This document shows, piece by piece, positions 7,743 to 15,492 of a DNA stretch of 21,007 nucleotides (position 1 is its first letter; every line of letters begins with the position of its first letter). The position numbers and the translations under genes are program-made. Origin of the DNA: an uncultured Porphyromonadaceae bacterium (lineage in GTDB: Bacteria; Bacteroidota; Bacteroidia; Bacteroidales; Muribaculaceae); the NCBI GenBank assembly GCA_900546365.1, contig URCF01000019.1, positions 1 through 21,007 of the forward strand, written 5' to 3'. The notes under the pieces are model-generated. The model was given only the letters and a program-made list of their open reading frames with translations, made no database searches and was not told the DNA's origin.

Positions 7743-7750
7743 CAAAATTA
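7743..7750 (-). promoter_or_regulatory. Candidate -7 box of hpt-adk
   Basis: Minus-strand TAATTTTG, a full match to TAnnTTTG, 23 bp before the hpt ATG. It lies only 33 bp from the plus-strand box at 7784, so the two polymerase sites would overlap. The -33 element is not clear. Confidence 0.5.
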
Positions 7751-7783
7751 CTAAAAATCCTCATTCATGGAAAAAGTTTTTTG

Positions 7784-7791
7784 TATTTTTG
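7784..7791 (+). promoter_or_regulatory. Candidate -7 box of the NAD(P)H-hydrate repair operon
   Basis: TATTTTTG matches TAnnTTTG and sits 22 bp before the ATG at 7813. This placement argues against a longer reading from ATG 7729, which would put the promoter inside the coding sequence. The -33 element is weak. Confidence 0.5.
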
Positions 7792-7812
7792 TGGTTGATA
7801 ACCGATGAAGAG

Positions 7813-9333
7813 ATGAAAATATTCACGAATGAAAATATACGACATATTGACCGTGTGACAATTGAGTCGGACGGGGTGTCGGCTCACGATCTGGTGGAGC
7901 GTGTGGCCGATGGTGTGATGTCGGAGCTTGCTCAGCGATGGCGCACCACCCGCCCCACACTGGTGTTTGCCGGCAGCGGCAACAATGGTGCCGATGCGCT
8001 CGCTGTGGCGCGGCGGCTCTATGAGCAGGGGTATGCCCCGGAGGTGTACCTGTTCAACATCGGTGGCAACAGGCTCAGCACGGAGTGCCGTAAATTTCGC
8101 GATGAATTGAAGGCCGCTTGTCCCGGCTTGGTGCTCAATGAAATCACCAACAACCTGATATTTCCGGAGGTTACTTCCTCAAGCCAGGTGCTCGACGGCC
8201 TGTTTGGCTCGGGGTTGCGGGACGCCATTTCAGGTGGTTTCCGCGAGCTTGTGCGCATGATCAACGATTCCGGAGCCTACGTGGTGTCAATAGATATGCC
8301 GTCGGGATTGTTTGCCGACTGGAACCCCAAGCTCGTGGCCCGCGATGTGATCCACGCCCGTCTCACAATGTGTGTGCAGCTGCCGCGAATTGCCTATTTC
8401 ATGGCCGACAACGCTCCGCTGGTGGGCGAATGGAAATGTGTGAATATCGGCCTCAGTTCCGCGGCCATTCAAGCTATCTCCACCCCCTACCATCTGGTGG
8501 AAAGCACCGAGATACGGCGGTTGCTGAAGGTGCGTCCGGAGTTCTGTTCCAAGGCTGATTTCGGCTCGGTGTGTCTCGTTGCCGGACGCTACGGCATGAT
8601 GGGCGCTGCGGTGCTTGCGGCTCGCGGTGCATTGCGTTCGGGGGCAGGCAAGGTTACTGTCCACGCCCCGCAATGCGGCTATGAAGTGATACAGTCCACG
8701 GTGCCGGAGGCTCTGTTCAGCCCCGACAAGGATAAACTGATGCTGAGCGATATAGCCCTTGAGCATGAATTTCAGTCTGTGGCCATCGGTCCCGGCATAG
8801 GCACCCACGATGTCACCATCCGTGCGTTGGACGCCTATCTCAAATCGGCAACCAAACCGCTGGTGCTGGATGCCGATGCGCTCAACTGCATGGCACTGAG
8901 CCCGTCGCTACTCAATCATCTCCCTGTATTGTCATTGCTCACTCCCCATGCCGGCGAGTTTGACCGTCTGTTTGGCGAGCAGCCTTCTGCCGAGTCGCGC
9001 TTGCTCAAGGCTCTGGAGGTGTCGCGCTACTATAATATCCTCATCCTTCTCAAAGGTCGCTATACGGCTCTTGTGCGCCCTGATGGCAAAGTGTATTTCA
9101 ACTCATCGGGCACCCCCGCCATGGCCACCGCAGGAAGCGGAGATGTGCTCACCGGAGTGATCGCCGGGCTCATGGCGCAAGGTTACAAGCCTGAGGTGGC
9201 AGCGCTGATAGGGGCATACGTGCATGGCCGCGCCGGCGAACTTGCTGCCGAGGAGCAGGGCGAATACGGCGTCACCGCCGGCGATATCGCCGCAAATATT
9301 GGAAAAGCTATAAAACAAATCATGAATCAATAA
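7813..9333 (+). CDS. nnr: Bifunctional NAD(P)H-hydrate epimerase / ADP-dependent (S)-NAD(P)H-hydrate dehydratase
   Basis: 506 residues from ATG 7813. The N-terminal half is a YjeF_N epimerase domain: it starts MKIFTNENIRHIDRVTIE and carries AGSGNNGADALAVARRLYEQGY (53 onward) and SIDMPSGLFAD. The C-terminal half is a ribokinase-like dehydratase: KADFGSVCLVAGRYGMMGAA, GALRSGAGKVTVHAP, AIGPGIGT, VLDADALN, LLTPHAGEFDRLFG, and ATAGSGDVLTG with catalytic Asp444. Role: repairs damaged hydrated NADH and NADPH in the cytoplasm. The epimerase loop reads GNNGADAL, where the usual pattern is GNNGGDGL. An in-frame ATG at 7729 would add 28 residues that do not resemble the family, so I reject it. First gene of a tight operon with DUF4831 and patatin genes. 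Confidence 0.95.
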   Translation: MKIFTNENIRHIDRVTIESDGVSAHDLVERVADGVMSELAQRWRTTRPTLVFAGSGNNGADALAVARRLYEQGYAPEVYLFNIGGNRLSTECRKFRDELKAACPGLVLNEITNNLIFPEVTSSSQVLDGLFGSGLRDAISGGFRELVRMINDSGAYVVSIDMPSGLFADWNPKLVARDVIHARLTMCVQLPRIAYFMADNAPLVGEWKCVNIGLSSAAIQAISTPYHLVESTEIRRLLKVRPEFCSKADFGSVCLVAGRYGMMGAAVLAARGALRSGAGKVTVHAPQCGYEVIQSTVPEALFSPDKDKLMLSDIALEHEFQSVAIGPGIGTHDVTIRALDAYLKSATKPLVLDADALNCMALSPSLLNHLPVLSLLTPHAGEFDRLFGEQPSAESRLLKALEVSRYYNILILLKGRYTALVRPDGKVYFNSSGTPAMATAGSGDVLTGVIAGLMAQGYKPEVAALIGAYVHGRAGELAAEEQGEYGVTAGDIAANIGKAIKQIMNQ

Positions 9334-9342
9334 ATCAACGAT

Positions 9343-10425
9343 ATGAAGCTACACAATCTGCTGATATACATGGCTGTTCTGACTTCCATTCCTGCCATGG
9401 GACAAACCACACAGAAGCTCACGGCCAACAAGCTTTCGGAGTATGGGCTGATTTATTCGCTGCCGCTCACAGGCATCAATGTGACTGTGGAGGTGGAGTG
9501 TACCCAAAAAACGCCCGGCCAGTTCTACCAATATGCCAAAAAGTATCTTGGCGAGCAGCCAATCACTGAAAGTTCAAAGGTTTACACTCTCAAAAGCGTG
9601 GTAGTGACTCCCACTGCCGTGGCCGATGATGAAGAGAGCTACCTTGTGCAGTTCAAATCGGGCAGCACCCCGTTCATGATGCTGGATGGCGGCAACTTCC
9701 CGCTGAGCATCAACACCGAGGCTGTCTCCATTCCGCAGCAGACGCAGCTGCCGGTGGCCAAAGCTGCCGAGCCGTCGATTCTCGATATGCCGATAGCCCG
9801 TCAGGCTGTCACCGAGGAGATGATGCAGAGTCCCTCGTCGGCCAAACGTGCCGAACTTGCAGCCGCCCGTATTTTTGAGCTTCGCGCCAGCCGTGCCGAC
9901 ATCATTGCCGGCCGTGCCGACCAGATGCCTTCCGACGGCACCGCAATGCAGCTGGCACTCGATAACCTCGGTGCTCAGGAAGCGGCTCTGACTGCCATGT
10001 TTCTCGGCACAACGCAAACTTCCACCGAGGTGCGCACATATAATTATCTTCCCGACGGCAGCGACTCCCAGGAGTTGATAGTGGCCCGCATATCATCGCT
10101 CAAGGGTGCAGTTGACGCCACCGATTTGTCGGGCGCACCGCTCTATATGCGTCTCACCGCCACTGAGCACGGCCAGCTCCCGGTAAATGAAAAAGGTAAG
10201 GAAAAAGAGTTTCCCAAGGGAGGACTTGCCTATTGCATCCCCGGCTCCGGTGTGGTGAGCCTGTCGTTCAACGGCAATGAGGTTGCTTCCCAAAAGCTCG
10301 ACATAGCGCAGTTTGGCGTGGTGTTCGGTCTGGATCCCAATCTGTTCACCGACAAGAAAGAGCCGGCATACGCTATCTTCAACCCCTTCACTGGAGCTAT
10401 CCGTGAAATAGGCACTGTAAAATGA
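9343..10425 (+). CDS. DUF4831 family secreted protein
   Basis: 360 residues with a signal peptide (MKLHNLLIYMAVLTSIPAMGQ). The early motif YGLIYSLPLTGINVTVEVECTQKTPGQFYQYAKKYLG and the later NLGAQEAALTAMFLGTTQT and GLAYCIPGSGVVSL fit the DUF4831 family, which I know from Bacteroidales. The mature protein is probably periplasmic or outer-membrane associated; no lipobox or membrane helix is seen after the signal. Function unknown. It starts 9 bp after the hydrate-repair gene, and its stop overlaps the patatin start (ATGA), so it is probably co-translated with the patatin protein and may act with it at the envelope; that link is inference from position. Confidence 0.85.
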   Translation: MKLHNLLIYMAVLTSIPAMGQTTQKLTANKLSEYGLIYSLPLTGINVTVEVECTQKTPGQFYQYAKKYLGEQPITESSKVYTLKSVVVTPTAVADDEESYLVQFKSGSTPFMMLDGGNFPLSINTEAVSIPQQTQLPVAKAAEPSILDMPIARQAVTEEMMQSPSSAKRAELAAARIFELRASRADIIAGRADQMPSDGTAMQLALDNLGAQEAALTAMFLGTTQTSTEVRTYNYLPDGSDSQELIVARISSLKGAVDATDLSGAPLYMRLTATEHGQLPVNEKGKEKEFPKGGLAYCIPGSGVVSLSFNGNEVASQKLDIAQFGVVFGLDPNLFTDKKEPAYAIFNPFTGAIREIGTVK

Positions 10426-12716
10426 ACCCTCTCAAAACCGTTCTTCTTTTGCTCCCGATGCTGCTCGCTTCGGGGGCTTTGTCATCTGCCGCTGCCGACA
10501 GGCCGCAATCGGTGGGACTTGTGCTCAGCGGCGGTGGCGCCAAGGGTATTGCCCACATAGGAGTGATAAAAGCACTGGAGGAGAACGATATACCGATTGA
10601 CTATATTTCCGGCACCTCGATGGGTGCCATTGTTGGCGGTCTGTATGCCGCGGGGTACACCACCGATGAAATGATGGAGCTTATAAAGTCGCAGGAGTTC
10701 ACCGATGCTGCCGCCGGGCAGATTGACCGCCGCTACTCCTACTATTTCCTGCGCGATGACAGGAGCCCCAATCTGTTTTCCATCACTCTCGGCGACAAAA
10801 CATCCGGCACCTCGTTGCTCCCCTCGAGCGTGATCAACCCCATACCGATGAACTTCGAGTTCATGGCATTGTTCTCCCCGTTTACTGCGCAGTGCGGCGG
10901 CGACTTCAACAAGCTTTTCGTGCCGTTCAGGTGTGTGGCGTCGGATGTCACCAACAAGCGCAAGGTGGTGTGGCGTCAAGGGTCGCTCGGAATGGCCATC
11001 CGGTCGTCCATGAGTTTCCCGCTGGTGTTTCATCCGGTGGACTATGATGGCGCACTGCTCTATGATGGAGGTATTTATGATAATTTCCCGGTGCAGGTGA
11101 TGACCACCGAATTTGCTCCCTCTATAATAATAGGTGTGGATGTGTCCACTCCTGACAGCGTCAGCTCCAACCCCGACATGGTGACCCAACTCAGCGAAAT
11201 GATCACGCAGCCGGGTCGCGGCAAACTCACCCCGGAGCAGGGGGTGTATATGCACATTAACCTTTCGCAATTCGGACTGCTTGACTTTGATAAAGCTGAC
11301 CGTATCAGCACCATAGGGTACAAAAAGGCTATGCAGATGATGGATTCCATCAAGGGGCGTGTGACAGCTCGTATCCCCGCCGAGGCAAGGCGTCTGCGCC
11401 GCAGCATGTTCAAGTCGCGCACTCCGTATCTGCGGTTTGACAGCGTGGAGGTGAGCGGTGCTTCACCCGGGCAAAACGGCTACATACGGTCATTTTTCAC
11501 CCATTTCCATACCGACACTTTCGGTGTGGCCTCAGCTGCTTCCTCCTATTATCGGCTCGCGGCGCCGGGCAAGTTCCGCAATCTCGATCCCACAGCTTTG
11601 TACAATGACTCCACGGGGCTGTTCACGCTTGATTTGAAAGCATCGGTGAAGGATAATTTCACTGTGGGGTTCGGCGGGTATGTGAGCACCACCACCTCAA
11701 GCACTCTATACTTCTCCGGCGCATACAAAACCTTGAGCTATAATTCACTATCGCTCGGACTTAGCGTGTGGGCCGGACAAAGCTATCTGGCCGGAGTACT
11801 GCGGTCGAAGGTCAGCTTCGCCACTCCGTTGCCTTCGGCCCTGATGCTGGAAGTGGTGGGCACAAGGCATAAGTTCTACGATTCGGAACGGCTGTTTTTT
11901 GAAGAGAGTCAACCATCGTATGTTACTTCTAGCGAGGCGTTTGCAAAGCTTGACTACGGATTTGCGCCCAGTCGCCGAGGCAGGATTGATGTGTGGGCCG
12001 GAATCGGTTATCTTGGCGACAAATACTATCAATCAATTGTGGTCAGCGATGTGGTGCGTATGCATCGGGCCAACATGCGTCAAACGCTCGCGCAGGTAGG
12101 GTTGGGTTACAAGGCTTGCACACTGAACAATAATGCCTATCCCACCGAGGGCGCGGAGTATAGTGCCGCTTTGACCGGTGTGACGGGTCGCCGTTGGGCG
12201 TCGCTTGACCCTTCCGACAAGCAACACCGCACATGGGCGCAGCTCACAGCAGCCGCCCGTAAATATTTCCCTCTCGGCCGCTATCTGGCGCTCGGCACGG
12301 AGGTGAGCGCGTATCTGTCCACCCGCAAGTTGCTCAAGGACTACGACCAGGCTCTGCTCGATGCTTCGGCATTCGTGCCCACGCCCACGAGTTTCGACAC
12401 TTTTGACCCCTCTCTGAGAGCCAACAACTATCTCACAGCCGGATTGGTGCCGGTGTGGAAAATCGGAAGCATGATGCAGCTCCGTGCTTCGTGTCAGGCG
12501 TTTATGCCTTATCGGCCAATCTATCGAGACGGCAGCAACCATGCTTTCTACGGCGACAGATTCTCTAAAATAGAATTTTTCGGTGAACTCACCGGGGTGC
12601 TTGCCTTGCCGTTTGCCAATGTGTCGGCGTTCGGGCACTACAGCACAAGCGCAGCCGGTGGCTGGCACTTTGGATTGTCGCTCGGAGTGTTTATCCCCGC
12701 CCCGAAATTTCTCTAA
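10422..12716 (+). CDS. Outer-membrane patatin-like phospholipase with POTRA-like region and beta-barrel
   Basis: 764 residues. After a signal peptide ending near SSAAAD (residue 25), the patatin domain carries all catalytic elements: oxyanion loop GGGAKG (37-42), nucleophile elbow GTSMG with Ser66, and DGG with Asp215 (YDGGIYDNFPV). Residues about 335-405 (YLRFDSVEVSG onward) look like a POTRA-type unit. From about 408 (KDNFTVGFGGYVSTTTSS) the sequence alternates like BamA-type barrel strands to the C-terminus. Family knowledge: this domain order is that of PlpD-like (type Vd) proteins and Bacteroidota RssA-like proteins, which hydrolyse phospholipids. Whether the patatin part faces the periplasm or is exported is not decidable here. 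Its ATG overlaps the DUF4831 stop; its stop overlaps that of convergent gpmA by 4 bp. Confidence 0.9.
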   Translation: MNPLKTVLLLLPMLLASGALSSAAADRPQSVGLVLSGGGAKGIAHIGVIKALEENDIPIDYISGTSMGAIVGGLYAAGYTTDEMMELIKSQEFTDAAAGQIDRRYSYYFLRDDRSPNLFSITLGDKTSGTSLLPSSVINPIPMNFEFMALFSPFTAQCGGDFNKLFVPFRCVASDVTNKRKVVWRQGSLGMAIRSSMSFPLVFHPVDYDGALLYDGGIYDNFPVQVMTTEFAPSIIIGVDVSTPDSVSSNPDMVTQLSEMITQPGRGKLTPEQGVYMHINLSQFGLLDFDKADRISTIGYKKAMQMMDSIKGRVTARIPAEARRLRRSMFKSRTPYLRFDSVEVSGASPGQNGYIRSFFTHFHTDTFGVASAASSYYRLAAPGKFRNLDPTALYNDSTGLFTLDLKASVKDNFTVGFGGYVSTTTSSTLYFSGAYKTLSYNSLSLGLSVWAGQSYLAGVLRSKVSFATPLPSALMLEVVGTRHKFYDSERLFFEESQPSYVTSSEAFAKLDYGFAPSRRGRIDVWAGIGYLGDKYYQSIVVSDVVRMHRANMRQTLAQVGLGYKACTLNNNAYPTEGAEYSAALTGVTGRRWASLDPSDKQHRTWAQLTAAARKYFPLGRYLALGTEVSAYLSTRKLLKDYDQALLDASAFVPTPTSFDTFDPSLRANNYLTAGLVPVWKIGSMMQLRASCQAFMPYRPIYRDGSNHAFYGDRFSKIEFFGELTGVLALPFANVSAFGHYSTSAAGGWHFGLSLGVFIPAPKFL

Positions 12717-13399
12717 AGATAATACTGGTTGAGCACATTGCAGCGGTCGTCCACCTCAAACACCCATGGCTTGCCGGTGGGAATCTCAAGGTTCACAATC
12801 TCGCTTGCTGTTTTGTGCAGCAGCATCATGGCCAGTCCGCGCAGACTGTTGCCATGGGCGGCTATCAGAATGGTATGGCAATGAGCGAGTTGAGGCACAA
12901 TTCTCTCCTGCCAGCAGCAGCGCACACGTGCAATGGTGTCCTGCAGCGACTCGCTCAGCGGCAGTTCGTCGGATGTAAGTGCCGCATACATAGGGTCATT
13001 GCCAGGAAATCGCGGGTCGGTGGGGGTGAGCAGCGGAGGGAGCACATCGAAGCTGCGGCGCCATATATGCACCTGCTCCTCGCCATATTTCTTAGCGGTT
13101 TCCGCCTTGTTGAGTCCCTGCAAAGCACCATAGTGGCGTTCGTTCAAATGCCAGTCTTTCAGCACCGGGATGTAGTCCAGCTCCATCGCCTCGGCGGCAA
13201 TCTGGAGGGTGTGGATGGCACGTTTGAGATAGGAGGTGAAGAAATATTGCGGGCGCAGTCCGGCTTTTTTCATAGCTTCCCCGGCCAGGCGTGCTTCCTC
13301 GCGGCCTTTTTGTGACAGCGGCACATCGGTCCAGCCTGTGAAGCGGTTTTCAAGATTCCATTGACTTTGGCCGTGGCGCAGTAGAATAATCTGTTTCAT
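12713..13399 (-). CDS. gpmA: 2,3-bisphosphoglycerate-dependent phosphoglycerate mutase
   Basis: 228 residues. The histidine phosphatase fold motifs are present: LLRHGQSQWN with phospho-acceptor His9, FTGWTDVPLSQKGREEA, LNERHYGALQGLNKAET with Glu87, and AAHGNSLRG with His182. Reaction: interconverts 3- and 2-phosphoglycerate in glycolysis and gluconeogenesis. The C-terminus is about 20 residues shorter than the well-known E. coli form (about 250), a length seen in some other bacterial lineages, so not a sign of truncation; it ends in LNQYYL. It is 113 bp downstream of the DUF3332 gene with a hairpin between, so it may be separately transcribed, though no clean promoter box was found. The stop codon overlaps the convergent patatin stop. 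Confidence 0.95.
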   Translation of the reverse strand: MKQIILLRHGQSQWNLENRFTGWTDVPLSQKGREEARLAGEAMKKAGLRPQYFFTSYLKRAIHTLQIAAEAMELDYIPVLKDWHLNERHYGALQGLNKAETAKKYGEEQVHIWRRSFDVLPPLLTPTDPRFPGNDPMYAALTSDELPLSESLQDTIARVRCCWQERIVPQLAHCHTILIAAHGNSLRGLAMMLLHKTASEIVNLEIPTGKPWVFEVDDRCNVLNQYYL

Positions 13400-13458
13400 A
13401 TTTTGGTGGTATAAGCGATACTATATTATTACCAACAAATCCGCGCCCCGGATAGTTT

Positions 13459-13491
13459 GCAGCCCTGCTTCGCTGAGCGGAGCAGGGCTGC
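13459..13491. terminator. Long stem-loop between DUF3332 gene and gpmA
   Basis: A 15-bp inverted repeat GCAGCCCTGCTTCGC / GCGGAGCAGGGCTGC with a TGA loop and one imperfect position. It lies just after the DUF3332 stop on the minus strand but has no T run on either side, so it is a weak terminator, an RNA-stabilising or attenuating structure, or a protein site. Confidence 0.55.
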
Positions 13492-13512
13492 GGAAATGCG
13501 TTTGAACCCCGG

Positions 13513-14061
13513 TTAGTCGAGGCGGGCAGTGAGTTGGCTCATGGCCTCAGCTTGATAGGCGTAGAGACCCTGTTCGGAGAGCTCTACAATCTTGTATGTG
13601 CCGTCGGCAGCGGGCATGCGCACGTGGGTGTCGTCAACAAAGGTCATCAGCAGATACTCCTTGTCATCGGTCACAACGCTCCACGACTGCTCCTCCTGAT
13701 TGAAGTCGAGGCGAACCACAGAGCCATCGTTCTGTGAAGTGATGGTGTACCCTTTACCGTCGCACTCCACCAGATATTTGCCATCTTTGCCGTCGATCAT
13801 CTTCTTGCCCTGGGCCACGGGATTGCTTCCGCTCCAGAATTCGATGCTGTTGAGCACCAGAAGGTCAGCGAGAGCCGACACTTCGTAAACCGGGAGAATC
13901 CAAAATGCGAAGAACACGAGTTCGTTCACAAATTTGTTGCCGACCTGATGGTTCCAGCTCAGAAGCTTGTTGGTGAGCTGGAAGCGACCGATACACGAGG
14001 TGCCGAGCAAAGATGTGGCGAGAGCCATCACAACGGCTACTGTCAGATACTTTCTTTTCAT
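13513..14061 (-). CDS. DUF3332 family lipoprotein
   Basis: 182 residues. The signal ends in a lipobox-like GTSC (Cys23), so it is a predicted lipoprotein. The next part, GRFQLTNKLLSWNHQVGNKFVNELVFFAFWILPVYEVSALADLLVLNSIEFWSG, is the conserved core of the DUF3332 family; it includes a hydrophobic stretch near 47-68 that may be a membrane segment. The C-terminal half is a polar, beta-rich domain with KDGKYLVECDGKGYTI. Function not known. It lies 27 bp downstream of the MltF-like gene on the same strand, so it is likely the last gene of the cdsA-purM-mltF operon. Confidence 0.82.
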   Translation of the reverse strand: MKRKYLTVAVVMALATSLLGTSCIGRFQLTNKLLSWNHQVGNKFVNELVFFAFWILPVYEVSALADLLVLNSIEFWSGSNPVAQGKKMIDGKDGKYLVECDGKGYTITSQNDGSVVRLDFNQEEQSWSVVTDDKEYLLMTFVDDTHVRMPAADGTYKIVELSEQGLYAYQAEAMSQLTARLD

Positions 14062-14088
14062 AAGGTAATGTGTTGAAGGTGTATATGT

Positions 14089-15492
14089 TTATATATGAAT
14101 TTTCGATTTGGCGCGGTGGTAGAATTCATACACTTCGCGCACATAGCCGGTTGTTTGGCGTCCTGAGAAATAGCCGTATTTGCACACCGGGTCGTTGTAG
14201 TATTCGGGTTTGGATTTCAGCAGCAGGGCCTGTGCCACATGTCCATCCCATCGTTGTGGGTCATATCCGTATTTCTCGGCCAGAGCTATGGCATCAAGTA
14301 TATGCGCGAGTCCGGAGTTATAGGCCGCGATGATGAATTTCCTGCGCTCATCGGGATCCTTGACACGGGAGCGGAGTGTGCGGTCAAGCGAGGCTATGAT
14401 GCGTGTGGCGGTGGCTATGCTCCGGTCGTTCACGGCCATATTGTCGGCTGTGAGTCCGTATGCCCTTGCAGTGGCCGGCATGATTTGCATCACTCCTCGT
14501 GCGCCGGCCCACGACACCTGGGTAGAGTCAAACCGGCTTTCGGCATATCCTTGCGCTGCCAGCAGTCGCCAGTCCCACCCTATATCTTTGGCGTACTGCT
14601 TGAAAAGGTGGTCAAATGGCGATATACGGCCTTTGGAAAAATTGAACGTATATAGGGTGGGGGTGCGCTTGCTCATCTCGAAATAGCGCTTGAGAAGGGC
14701 GGCCTGGGCAGCCCGGGGCGAACTCTGGCGCGTCCATTGCGATATCGAGTCGGCAAGCCATGGTTTGGATGGCGACACACCCCATGCGGCCCGTTGCTCA
14801 AAGCTCACATCAAGGCTCACATCGAGGTCGTTGTAGTATGTCTTGTTGATGCGTGCTATGTCGCTGTCCACCACTGTGAGCGGTATTGTTCCATCGTTAA
14901 CCATCGATATGAGATCCTCGGTGATGAGAGTGTCGCGGTCAATGGAATGGATGTTGATGCCTCCCCCGAGCTCATCGTTGAGGTGCGTCATCCGCTGGTG
15001 GTATTTACTCCCTTTTTCCACATACACATCTTTACCCACCAGCTGGGTGACATCGGTAATCAGCTCCATGCCTTTGCTGGCTTTGGGCTGCACCAGCACC
15101 TGATGGGTGATGCTCTCCACGCCACACGGCATCACATGCTGCTTGTATTGCGCGGTGACGGGTACCTCGTAGGCTATGAGATCCACCATTCCGGAGTCGA
15201 GCATCTCTACAGCCGATGCAAGGCTTGGGGCCACCTCGAGCCGGAGCACCATCCCTTTGTCATTGCACAGCGATGTCACAAGGTCGTAGTCATAACCCAT
15301 CTTCTGCTCGCGGTAGATGAAAAACGATGTGGGGCTGTAGAGTGTGGCCACTCTCAGCGTGTCGGGCAGGGGGTGGGATGCAGTGTCGGCATCGGAGCTG
15401 TCACTGTTTGACGAACGCCCGGAGCATCCCCACGACAGCACGGTGAGTGCTCCGAAACATAATATTCCGTATGCCAGTCCTTTAAGTGTCAA
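14089..15492 (-). CDS. mltF: MltF-like membrane-bound lytic transglycosylase with solute-binding domain
   Basis: 467 residues. A hydrophobic N-terminus ends in SWGC (Cys23), a lipobox-like site with an unusual Trp at -2. Residues about 43-270 form a family 3 solute-binding domain (TLRVATLYSPTSFF, GYDYDLVTSLC, DLIAYEVPVTAQYK, PLTVVDSDIARI). The C-terminal domain is a soluble-lytic-transglycosylase type: DWRLLAAQGYAESRFDS with catalytic Glu318, GARGVMQIMPATA, and AAYNSGLAHILDA. Family knowledge: cleaves glycan strands of peptidoglycan; the N-terminal domain of MltF regulates activity and binds muropeptides. The gene start overlaps the stop of the PurM-like gene (ATGA), so translation is probably coupled. 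Confidence 0.9.
   Translation of the reverse strand: MTLKGLAYGILCFGALTVLSWGCSGRSSNSDSSDADTASHPLPDTLRVATLYSPTSFFIYREQKMGYDYDLVTSLCNDKGMVLRLEVAPSLASAVEMLDSGMVDLIAYEVPVTAQYKQHVMPCGVESITHQVLVQPKASKGMELITDVTQLVGKDVYVEKGSKYHQRMTHLNDELGGGINIHSIDRDTLITEDLISMVNDGTIPLTVVDSDIARINKTYYNDLDVSLDVSFEQRAAWGVSPSKPWLADSISQWTRQSSPRAAQAALLKRYFEMSKRTPTLYTFNFSKGRISPFDHLFKQYAKDIGWDWRLLAAQGYAESRFDSTQVSWAGARGVMQIMPATARAYGLTADNMAVNDRSIATATRIIASLDRTLRSRVKDPDERRKFIIAAYNSGLAHILDAIALAEKYGYDPQRWDGHVAQALLLKSKPEYYNDPVCKYGYFSGRQTTGYVREVYEFYHRAKSKIHI

Noticed and set aside
10482..11270. Minus-strand open frame of 262 codons opposite the patatin domain
   Set aside because: The plus strand carries intact catalytic motifs; the antisense product is His/Arg-rich and domain-less.
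12033..12668. Minus-strand open frame of 211 codons opposite the patatin barrel
   Set aside because: Shadow of the barrel coding sequence; no start context or family resemblance.
14737..15411. Plus-strand open frame of 224 codons opposite mltF
   Set aside because: The minus strand encodes a complete solute-binding and transglycosylase protein.
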